Below the pieces are notes generated by a model. The model was not told the origin of the DNA and did no database searches. It was given only the letters and a program-made list of their open reading frames with translations. Made by a program: the position numbers and the translations under genes. Positions 1 through 7,829 of a stretch of 20,313 nt of DNA are shown here, piece after piece. This DNA is from CAZUZD01 sp964624465. GTDB taxonomy: Bacteria > Planctomycetota > Planctomycetia > Isosphaerales > Isosphaeraceae. The DNA is taken from positions 1 through 20,313 of the forward strand of contig CAZUZD010000087.1 of NCBI GenBank assembly GCA_964624465.1, in the 5' to 3' direction. Within the stretch, counting starts at the first letter, position 1. Each line of letters opens with the position of its first letter.

Positions 1-891
<891 letters not shown>

Positions 892-915
892 GTTCAAAGT
901 CCTTTAACGATGAAC

Positions 916-998
916 GGGCGCCGTTGCTCGGTAATATCCTCGGCCCTTCGAGCCTGGCAGGCACGCCAATGCGCACCGTCGCAGCGCCCCTCGATAGG
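916..998 (-). promoter_or_regulatory. SAH riboswitch in the ahcY leader
   Basis: Read on the minus strand, the leader holds the conserved SAH-riboswitch core. P1 is CGAG (993-990) with CUCG (952-949). Next come the conserved GGGCGCUGCGAC stretch, P2 GGUGCGC/GCGUGCC (977-971 with 966-960) closed by an AUUG loop, the conserved GCCAGGCUCG, and then AACGGCGCCC. The pseudoknot P4 pairs GGGCGC (989-984) with GCGCCC (921-916). Order, spacing and conserved bases match the known SAH aptamer class, and the downstream gene is the one this class normally controls. The ligand is S-adenosylhomocysteine, and known members turn expression on. The element ends about 10 nt before the ribosome binding site, which points to translational control. 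Identification is from recalled consensus and hand pairing, not from a covariance search. Confidence 0.93.
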
Positions 999-1060
999 CC
1001 GGCTCCCCATTATTGGCATGAGGCAAGCCTCCGGGGAGGGCCTCAACCCAATTTCCTTCT

Positions 1061-1090
1061 CTCATACCAAATCGCTCCGGCCGGAAACAA
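1061..1090 (-). promoter_or_regulatory. Candidate promoter for the riboswitch-ahcY transcript
   Basis: TTGTTT (1090-1085) and TATGAG (1066-1061) are spaced by 18 nt on the minus strand. The -10 matches the vegetative consensus at four of six positions. It would start RNA near 1054, about 55 nt before the riboswitch. The AT-richer segment is unusual locally, but the match is modest and no experimental support is available. Confidence 0.35.
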
Positions 1091-1316
1091 GCCGAACGCC
1101 GCCGCCGCATGGCCAGGCGACGTTTTCGTGGCCCTCAGGAGGCCCAAACGCACCGCCGTCGCTTCGTTGGCGTGCGGGAGTGCTCCGGGTTCATCACCCA
1201 GCCCAGCAATCATCGATCCGATCGGGAGATCCTGGGTGGTCTGGCCAGGCTTCCCAGGGTCCCCAGACTCAATTCGTGGCCGGCCGACAGCCCGAGCCGA
1301 TCGGGTGGACCCTGGA

Positions 1317-4300
1317 TCACGAGGCGGGATCGCCGGACTCGCCGGCCAGGATGGCAATCGGCAGCGGATCGAGCCAGCCACCGACCTCGACTGATCGGGC
1401 GTCGGGGTCGGCCACCGGGTGGACCTGTCCGGTAAGCAGGTCGCGGTAGCGGGTCGGGCGCGGACCCTCGGCATCCGGGAGCGGGAGGCGGGTGGTGCCC
1501 CAGGCGGTCGGCCCCACCCCGGGCCGACGCCCGTCGCCCCCGGGCAGGCTCCCCAGCAGGCGGGGGGCGAGGATGAGCCGGGACTCGCCCTCCCACGATC
1601 GTGCGAAGGCGACCAGATGCTCGGCGCCGGGGCCCTCGACCGTGAGCGGGCGGTAGGCGCCGCGGGAATAGAGCTCGGGGTGGGTGCGACGGTCCTCCAG
1701 CAGGATGCGGGTCAGGTACAGCTTGATGGCCCCGTCGCCGGGCGCATCGATCAGCGATCGGGTCAGGTTCAGCCGCGACTCGCCGCCCTCGAGCCGATGG
1801 TCGATCCGCTCGAGCAACTGCGTGCGGAGGGCGAAGTCGACCGGCCGGCGGTTGTCGGGATCGACGAGGCTGAAGTCCCAGAGCTCGCAGCCCTGGTAGA
1901 GGTCGGGCACGCCGGGGGCGGTGTGCTTGATCAGGGTCTGCGCCAGCGAGTGACCAACTGCAATGGTGGCGATCTGCCGGTGGAATTCTGCGAAGTCGGC
2001 CCGGAATCCGGAGGCCTCGGGACCCTCGAGGATCGCCGCGGCAAAGCGACCCAGGGCCTCGACGTAGCCAGGGTCCGGGTCGGTCCACGAGGTGTTGAGC
2101 TTGGCCTCGCGCGCCGCCTTCGCCAGGAACTGCTGGATTCTCGCGGTGTACTCCGGGTCGCCCTCGGCCGGCAGGTCGCCGAACGGCCAGGTGGCGACGA
2201 GGATCTGGTAGAGCAGGTGCTCCTCGCGGACGTCGGGGTTCGTGGACCCATCGGCCTGACGTTTGAAGCGAGCGTTCAGCTGGCTCCAGCGCTCGAGGGC
2301 CGCGCGCCACTCGGCGGGCCGCTCGGTGAGGGCGTCGATCCGGACCCGGGCGTCCTCGCCGCGCTTGGTGTCGTGCGTGGAGGTCGTGTTGTAGGCGTTC
2401 GGCCAGTGCTCCAGGCGGTCGGCGCAGGCCTGGTGGAACGCGGCGACGGTGACGCCGAACCGCGTCGGCTCGCCACCGACCTCGTTGAGCGAGGCCAGCG
2501 GCACCTGCCGGTAGAACGCGGTGTCCTCCAGGCCCTTGGCCTGGATCGGGCCGGTGGTCTGCTGGAACTTGAGGACGAACGTGTCGCGCGCCGACCGGGT
2601 CTCGGGGCTCGGGTCGGCGGGCGCCTCCAGCAGCAGGATGGCCTGCAGGTAGGCGAACAGGCTCGGGTCGAGGTGGGGGTTGCGGCGTCTGGCCTGCCGC
2701 ACAGCCGCTGCAATGTAGCGGCGATCGCGGTCGGTCACGGGCTGACCAGGCCGCAGGTAGGTGCGATAGACCGGGAAGCAGGCGATGACCTCGCGGATCG
2801 CCAGCCGGAACTCGTTGAGCGTGAAGTCCCGGCTGCGGCGGTCCTGCTCCGAGATCCGGTTCAGCCGCCGCGCCAGGGTGTTGATCTCGCTGGCCAGCGA
2901 GCTGCGAGCGATCAGACCCTTGGCGCGGTAAACGACCTCGGGGAACGGCTCGCGGTCGCCCGTGAACGCGCGGTACGTCAGGTCGATCGAGGCGGCGGCG
3001 GCCGGGTCGACGAACAGGCCGTTGAGCAAGTTCAGGAACTCGTAGCCGACCGTGCCGTCGATGGGCCAGTCGTCGGGCAAGCGCTCGCCGCCGCTGAGGA
3101 TCTTCTCGACGACGATCGGGAACCGGCGCGCGGTCGGCGCTTCGGTGTCCCGCTCCAGGGACTGGCGGAACCGTTCGAGGATCCGGCGCTCGATGGCCGG
3201 CCAGTCGTCCGGGTTCCCCCCCTCGGTCTCGAACCGACGGCGGCAAGCCTCGGCGAGCAGCCGCTCCTGGAGCCGGGTGGCGTAGCCGAGCGGGTCGGCC
3301 AGGCCGTCGGGGTGGTCGATTCGCAGGCCAGCGATCCCGCCCTGGGCGACCCACTGGAAGATGAGCGTGTGGATGGCATCGAAGACGAGCGGATCCTCGG
3401 TGCGCAGGCCGGCGAGGTCATTGATGTCGAAGAACCGCCGGTAGTTGATCTCCTCGCCCGCGACCCGCCAGTACGCCAGCCGGTAGACCTGCTGCTCCAG
3501 GAGCCCGTGCATGGCGTCGAAGGAGCGCGGGTCGCCGGGCTGGCCGGCGAAGGCGGCGACGTTGGCGTCGAGGAACTCGCGGAGGTCCTGCCGGACGGCG
3601 CACAGGCGTCGAATGCGGCGCTTGATCACGTCGCGCTCGCGGCGGCTCCGCTCGGCGGGGAACCGGGCCATCTCGATCGGCAGCGGCAGGCTGCGAGCGG
3701 CGTCGAGGATCGAGCGATACTCCATGACCTCCGGGTCGTCGGCGTCGAACCGCTCGGTCAGCACCTCGGGGCGTGCTCCCAGCACCAGGGCATACGAACG
3801 AGGGCTCAGCGGCAGGCGGGTGTCGTGGTACTCCAGGACCAGGTCCCCCTCGTCGCGAGCCAGCCGCAGCAGGCCGTTCTCCAGCACGACGCCATACTGA
3901 TCCTCCAGGATTGGCAGCAGCACCCGGCCCGCCAGCTCCTCCTTGACCGGCGACCAGTCGATGTCGAAGAACCGCGCCGAGTGCGCGTGCGGCCCGAGTT
4001 CCAGGACGTCGGTCCAGAACCGGTTGAATCCCCCCACGCCCATGTGGTTGGGCACGATGTCCAGCACGCGGCCCATCCCGCGCTCGGTCAGCAGCGCGGT
4101 GAGCCGCGCATACTGCGCCTCGCTGCCGATCTCGGCATTCAGCCGGGTGTGGTCGAAGACGTCGTAGCCGTGGGTGCTGCCCGGTCGGGCCTGGAGGTGC
4201 GGCGACAGGTACAGGTCGGTGATCCCGAGCGCAGCGAGATACGGCACGACGCCGGTCAGGTCCTCGATCGTGAACCCCGCGTGCAGCTGGAGCCGGTAGG

Positions 4301-4454
4301 TCGAGACCGGCCGACGTGTTGGCGCACTCTCGGCCGCGAGGAGCGCGTCGGCGATCGCTTCGAGTCGCCCGGGTCCGGCGTCGGGAGCCGTGGGGACAGC
4401 GTCGGAGGCGGGCGACCCGGAGACCTCGTTGCTCGTGCGCGCAGAATCGTCCAC
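1317..4454 (-). CDS. treY: Maltooligosyltrehalose synthase (GH13)
   Basis: Rearranges the reducing-end alpha-1,4 bond of maltooligosaccharides to an alpha-1,1 bond, the first step of the TreY-TreZ trehalose route. The protein has about 1,045 residues, somewhat longer than most TreY. The GH13 signatures appear in order: VSTYRLQLHAGF near the N-terminus, VLDIVPNHMG (region I), GLRIDHPDGLADP with the nucleophile Asp (about residue 379), IVVEKIL with the acid/base Glu (about 449), and STHDTKRGEDAR with the transition-state Asp (about 694). The start is placed at GTG 4454, with AGGGGG 6 nt upstream. An in-frame ATG at 4574 would add 40 unconvincing Arg/Gly/Pro residues. An Ala/Pro/Ser-rich stretch of about 45 residues precedes the catalytic domain. 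It follows ggt with a 183-nt gap. No treZ or glgX partner lies in the window. Confidence 0.95.
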   Translation of the reverse strand: MDDSARTSNEVSGSPASDAVPTAPDAGPGRLEAIADALLAAESAPTRRPVSTYRLQLHAGFTIEDLTGVVPYLAALGITDLYLSPHLQARPGSTHGYDVFDHTRLNAEIGSEAQYARLTALLTERGMGRVLDIVPNHMGVGGFNRFWTDVLELGPHAHSARFFDIDWSPVKEELAGRVLLPILEDQYGVVLENGLLRLARDEGDLVLEYHDTRLPLSPRSYALVLGARPEVLTERFDADDPEVMEYRSILDAARSLPLPIEMARFPAERSRRERDVIKRRIRRLCAVRQDLREFLDANVAAFAGQPGDPRSFDAMHGLLEQQVYRLAYWRVAGEEINYRRFFDINDLAGLRTEDPLVFDAIHTLIFQWVAQGGIAGLRIDHPDGLADPLGYATRLQERLLAEACRRRFETEGGNPDDWPAIERRILERFRQSLERDTEAPTARRFPIVVEKILSGGERLPDDWPIDGTVGYEFLNLLNGLFVDPAAAASIDLTYRAFTGDREPFPEVVYRAKGLIARSSLASEINTLARRLNRISEQDRRSRDFTLNEFRLAIREVIACFPVYRTYLRPGQPVTDRDRRYIAAAVRQARRRNPHLDPSLFAYLQAILLLEAPADPSPETRSARDTFVLKFQQTTGPIQAKGLEDTAFYRQVPLASLNEVGGEPTRFGVTVAAFHQACADRLEHWPNAYNTTSTHDTKRGEDARVRIDALTERPAEWRAALERWSQLNARFKRQADGSTNPDVREEHLLYQILVATWPFGDLPAEGDPEYTARIQQFLAKAAREAKLNTSWTDPDPGYVEALGRFAAAILEGPEASGFRADFAEFHRQIATIAVGHSLAQTLIKHTAPGVPDLYQGCELWDFSLVDPDNRRPVDFALRTQLLERIDHRLEGGESRLNLTRSLIDAPGDGAIKLYLTRILLEDRRTHPELYSRGAYRPLTVEGPGAEHLVAFARSWEGESRLILAPRLLGSLPGGDGRRPGVGPTAWGTTRLPLPDAEGPRPTRYRDLLTGQVHPVADPDARSVEVGGWLDPLPIAILAGESGDPAS

Positions 4455-4540
4455 TGCCTGCCCCCTGCTCTCGCCGTTGAGTTCGCCAGGGCCGTGTCGA
4501 TGACCCGGGTCCGGGCGCCCCTCCGATCGCGGCGCGCAAC

Positions 4541-4559
4541 CCGGCCGTCGACCGGCCGG
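4541..4559 (-). repeat. GC-only hairpin between ggt and treY
   Basis: CCGGCCG (4541-4547) pairs with CGGCCGG (4553-4559) around a 5-nt TCGAC loop, giving a 7-bp all-GC stem. It lies about 80 nt after the ggt stop and about 90 nt before the treY start. No U-tract follows on the minus strand, so it may be a weak terminator, an RNA-stabilising hairpin, or simply GC-rich spacer. Confidence 0.4.
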
Positions 4560-4637
4560 CCGGACCTGGGGCAAATCCGATGCCTGGAACCGTCGGGAGC
4601 GGTCAAGGGCGTGGAGTTCGCTCCCGCGGCGGGTCGC

Positions 4638-6353
4638 TCAGTAGCCGGCCGCCATCCCGTCCTTACGGGGGTCCGAGCCGCCCTGGAGCAGGCGCCGGGG
4701 GAGGTCGAGGCGGATGGCCTGGTAGCCGCCGAAACCGCCCCGCAGCGCGGGGCCCAGGCGATGACCACGCCGGGTCAGGGCCTGCCGCACGCTCTCCGGG
4801 AAGGCCGACTCCAGGACCAGCGTGCCGCCGTCCCCCTGCCCCGGCGTCCCGATGGGCTCCGACGAACCCAGGTGCCGCCAGCGCGAGGCGTCGGCGGCCT
4901 CCTGCACGTCGAGCCCGAAATCGATGAGGTTGCAGAGCGCCTGCACCTGGCCCTGCGGCTGCATGTCGCCGCCCATCACCCCAAAGCTCAGCCAGGGGGC
5001 CCCGTCACGGGTCACGAACCCGGGGATGATCGTCTGGAACGGCCGCTTCAACGGCTCCAGGCGGTTCGGGTGCTCGTCCTGCAAGGCAAACAAGCAGCCG
5101 CGATTCTGCAACGCGAAGCCCAGTCCCGTGGGCACGTGCTTCGAACCGAAGCCATGAAAATTGCTCTGGATCAGGCTGATGGCGTTGCCCTGCCCGTCGG
5201 CCACCGTCAGATACACGGTGTCGGCCTCGGGGATCACCCCGGGCTCCGGGGCGGTCATGGCGCGGTCGGGTTGAATCTGCTGACGGCGGCGCGCGGCATA
5301 GTCCTTCGAGATCAGGGTCGCCACGGGCACCCGGGCGAACTTCGGGTCGGCGTAATAGCGGGCGCGGTCCTCGAAGACGAGCTTCTTGGCCTCGACCATC
5401 AGGTGGATCGTCTCGGGCGAGTTCGGGCCGAGGGCCTTCAGGTCGTAGCCTTCGAGCAGGTTGAGCATCTGCAGCACGGCGATCCCCTGGCTGTTCGGGG
5501 GGAGCTGCCAGACGTCGTACCCGCGATAGTTCGTCGAGACGGGGTCGACCCATTCGCTCACGTGAGCGGCGAGGTCGTCGGCCTCGATCAGACCACCCAC
5601 CTGGGCGCTGTAGGCGACGATCCGGGTGGCGATCGGTCCCCGGTAGAAGGCGTCGGGGCCACCCTCCGCCAGCAGTCGCAGGGTGGCCGCCAGGTCCGGG
5701 TTCCGGAACAGGTCCCCGGCGTGCGGAGACCGGCCACCCGGCAGGAAGCACGCTGCCGAGGACGGGACCCGGGCCAGGGCCTCGGCGTCCCCGGCCCAGT
5801 CGGCGGCGATGATCTCGGTGACACCGAAGCCGGACTCCGCATAACCAATGGCCGGGGCGAGCAGTTCCGCGAGCGGACGGCTGCCGAACCGTCGTCGCAG
5901 CTCATCCCAGCCGCTCACGCAGCCGGGCACCGACCAGCTCAGTGGCCCGACCTCGGGGATCGTCTTCAACCCCTGGGCCCGGTAGTGGTCGAGCGTCGCC
6001 CGCCGGGGGGCGCGGCCGCTGGCGTTCAGTCCGTAGAGCTGCTTCGTCCTGGCGTCGTACACGATGGCGAACAGATCACCCCCGATCCCGCACGACATCG
6101 GCTCGGTGACGCCGAGCACGGCGTTGGCCGCGATCGCCGCGTCGATGGCGTTGCCGCCCTGGCGCAGGACCGCGATGGCCGTCTGGGTCGCCAGCGGCTG
6201 GCTGGTGGCGGCCATGCCCTCTCGGCCCAGGACGACCGAACGCGTCTTGCCGATCGGTCCGGCCGGCCGATCTCCGGCACTCGTCATGGCGGGTCCCCAG
6301 AGGCACAGGGACGCTCCGGCGATCCCCAGCACGGTCGCGATCGATCGGGTCAC
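4638..6353 (-). CDS. ggt: Gamma-glutamyltransferase / glutathione hydrolase, YwrD-like, exported
   Basis: An N-terminal nucleophile hydrolase that cleaves gamma-glutamyl bonds such as that of glutathione. The precursor self-cleaves into large and small subunits. Visible motifs are GNAIDAAIAANAVLGVTEP and CGIGGDLFAIVYD in the large subunit, PPNSQG, the predicted autocleavage and nucleophile Thr at about residue 379 in EADTVYLTVADGQGNAISL, and FGVMGGDMQPQGQVQ in the small subunit. The DTVYLTV context resembles the YwrD-type branch more than E. coli Ggt. The start is GTG 6353, with GAGGA (6365-6361) 7 nt upstream. It gives 571 residues beginning with a Sec-type signal (VTRSIATVLGIAGASLCLW, then PAMTSA). 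An ATG at 6404 lacks this logic. It follows mnmE by 57 nt. The true substrate is not known. Confidence 0.93.
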   Translation of the reverse strand: MTRSIATVLGIAGASLCLWGPAMTSAGDRPAGPIGKTRSVVLGREGMAATSQPLATQTAIAVLRQGGNAIDAAIAANAVLGVTEPMSCGIGGDLFAIVYDARTKQLYGLNASGRAPRRATLDHYRAQGLKTIPEVGPLSWSVPGCVSGWDELRRRFGSRPLAELLAPAIGYAESGFGVTEIIAADWAGDAEALARVPSSAACFLPGGRSPHAGDLFRNPDLAATLRLLAEGGPDAFYRGPIATRIVAYSAQVGGLIEADDLAAHVSEWVDPVSTNYRGYDVWQLPPNSQGIAVLQMLNLLEGYDLKALGPNSPETIHLMVEAKKLVFEDRARYYADPKFARVPVATLISKDYAARRRQQIQPDRAMTAPEPGVIPEADTVYLTVADGQGNAISLIQSNFHGFGSKHVPTGLGFALQNRGCLFALQDEHPNRLEPLKRPFQTIIPGFVTRDGAPWLSFGVMGGDMQPQGQVQALCNLIDFGLDVQEAADASRWRHLGSSEPIGTPGQGDGGTLVLESAFPESVRQALTRRGHRLGPALRGGFGGYQAIRLDLPRRLLQGGSDPRKDGMAAGY

Positions 6354-6410
6354 GGGGGCGTCCTCAGGGTTTGAGAAGATGGCGAGTGACGGGCCACGGA
6401 CCACGGACGA

Positions 6411-7739
6411 CTATTTCCCGATGCAGAAGCGGCCGAAGATCTGGTCGAGGATCACCTCGCTGGTGACCTCGCCGGCGATCGTCCCGAGCCGATCGATCGC
6501 CTCGCGCAGGTCGATCGCGATCAGCTCCTCCGGGCAGCCCAGCGCCAGGCCTGCCAGCGCCGAGTCGAGGCTGGTCACGGCCCTGGCGATCTCGTCGCGG
6601 CTCAGAGACGCCAGCACACCGCGCCGGCCGCCGTCGGCATCCCAGCGCCTCAGCTCGGAGGCGATGGCCCGCTTCAGTGCGCCCAGCCCCTCGCCGGTGC
6701 GGGCGCTGGTGGCGATGGTCCCGGATGCTGCGGGCCGGGCCCGATCGGCCATGGTGGTCACCCGGAGGCCGTTGACGCCGGGCCGGTCGGCACAGGGCAC
6801 CGGGGAGGGGCCCCCCACCGGTTCACAGATCAGGAGCAGATCCGCCTGCTCGACCTGCCGGATCCGCTCCCGCTGGGCGAGGGCGTCGCTGCCGGTGGCG
6901 AGGGCGTCAGCGCCAGCCGTATCCACCAGATCGACCCGCAGGCCATCGCACTCGAGTGAGGCGAGCAGGGAGTCGCGGGTGGTGCCGGCGACGTCCGAGA
7001 CCAGGGCCTCGGGGCCGCCGATCAGGGCGTTGAACAGGCTGCTCTTGCCGGCGTTCGGTGGCCCGGTCAGCACCACCCGCGGGGCGCTGAGGCGCTGGTC
7101 GCGGGTCTGGACGGAATCGAGCAGGCCCCGGAGCCCGTCGGCCGCCCGTTGCAGGTCGGCCGCCATCGCTTCGTGTTCGAGGTCGGCCACGTCGGGCTCG
7201 TCGACGAAGTCGAGCACGGCTTCCAGGTGCGCCAGGCTGGCGACGAGGTCGTCTCGCACCGCGAGCAGCGGGCCGCGCAGGCCGCCGGCGAGCTGGGCCA
7301 GGGCGGGCTCCAGCTCGGCCGTGCTGCGGGCATCGATCACGCTCAGCACCGCCTCGGCCTGGGTCAGGTCGAGGCGGCCGGCCAGCACGGCGCGCTGGGT
7401 GAACTCCCCGGGCTCGGCCAGCCGCGCGCCCCTGGCCAGGAGCTGGCCGACGAGGGCGTCCAGCAGCGGGGGCGATCCGAACGTGTGCAGCTCGACCATC
7501 GGCTGGCCGGTGTAGCTGCGGCCGGCCGGCCAGACGGCCGCCTCACAGGGGATCGCGAGCGGCCCGGGACCAACGGCAAACTCGAGCGGACGGAGCCTGG
7601 GCCGACTTGTCCGGCCGGCCGGCGGTAGGCCGACGAGCTCCCAGGCCCGGTCGCCGCTGATCCGGATCAGTCCGCGAGCGGCGGGGCCCGTCGGGGTGGC
7701 CAGGGCGCAGATCGTGTCGACCAGGTCGAAGCGACGCAT
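6411..7739 (-). CDS. mnmE: tRNA modification GTPase MnmE (TrmE)
   Basis: With MnmG, installs the carboxymethylaminomethyl group on wobble uridine 34 of certain tRNAs, using methylene-THF and GTP. The 442 residues carry the N-terminal folate-binding domain (DTICALATPTGPAARGLIRI; PGEFTQRAVLAGRLDLTQAEA), a helical domain, and an inserted G domain with P-loop GPPNAGKSS (about 226), G2 GTTRDS, G3 DTAGAD and G5 TSARTGEG. It ends in the hallmark FCIGK with the conserved Cys. Oddly, the G4 motif, normally (N/T)KxD, reads TMAD at residues 329-332 (6755-6744), losing the lysine. It lies 90 nt after yidC on the same strand, a conserved neighbourhood. The ATG start has no clear Shine-Dalgarno; the DTICALATP context right after it supports the position. 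Confidence 0.97.
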   Translation of the reverse strand: MRRFDLVDTICALATPTGPAARGLIRISGDRAWELVGLPPAGRTSRPRLRPLEFAVGPGPLAIPCEAAVWPAGRSYTGQPMVELHTFGSPPLLDALVGQLLARGARLAEPGEFTQRAVLAGRLDLTQAEAVLSVIDARSTAELEPALAQLAGGLRGPLLAVRDDLVASLAHLEAVLDFVDEPDVADLEHEAMAADLQRAADGLRGLLDSVQTRDQRLSAPRVVLTGPPNAGKSSLFNALIGGPEALVSDVAGTTRDSLLASLECDGLRVDLVDTAGADALATGSDALAQRERIRQVEQADLLLICEPVGGPSPVPCADRPGVNGLRVTTMADRARPAASGTIATSARTGEGLGALKRAIASELRRWDADGGRRGVLASLSRDEIARAVTSLDSALAGLALGCPEELIAIDLREAIDRLGTIAGEVTSEVILDQIFGRFCIGK

Positions 7740-7769
7740 CGCCGGTGGCCCTCGGGCGAGCGGGGCTGT

Positions 7770-7799
7770 GGGGCCGGGCGCTGGTGGGCGCCCGGCCCC
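7770..7799 (-). terminator. Strong GC hairpin between yidC and mnmE
   Basis: GGGGCCGGGCGC (7770-7781) and GCGCCCGGCCCC (7788-7799) form a perfect 12-bp GC stem around a 6-nt loop, 30 nt after the yidC stop and 30 nt before the mnmE start. No U-run follows on the minus strand, so it is not a textbook intrinsic terminator. It could attenuate read-through into mnmE or protect the yidC mRNA end. Confidence 0.5.
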
Positions 7800-7829
7800 G
7801 GGGTCCGGGCCGGAGTGGAGTCTGGCCGA

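Larger units (their letters stand above)
892..1316 (-). other. Non-coding region between treY and ahcY
   Basis: This 425-nt gap has no convincing coding frame. From treY toward ahcY it holds an imperfect hairpin (CCTGGG 1231-1236 with CCCAGG 1253-1258) that could end treY transcription, then about 140 nt in which I see nothing, a candidate promoter (1061-1090), a GC hairpin in the leader (GAGG/CCTC with inner CCTCC/GGAGG, around 1022-1046), the SAH riboswitch (916-998), and the AAAGGA ribosome binding site of ahcY (905-900). Confidence 0.7.

Noticed and set aside
1210..3354. A 714-codon minus-strand frame inside treY
   Set aside because: It is a same-strand frame-shifted shadow rich in Arg and Pro; the overlapping treY frame contains all GH13 motifs.
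1419..6374. A 1,651-codon open frame on the plus strand across treY and ggt
   Set aside because: It lies antisense to two genes with intact catalytic motifs. Its product is a featureless Gly/Arg/Ala/Val/Leu-rich sequence, and high GC removes stop codons from such complementary frames.
6394..6407. Tandem copy of CCACGGA between mnmE and ggt
   Set aside because: Only two 7-bp units in a GC-rich spacer; this is expected by chance often enough not to be called a repeat element.
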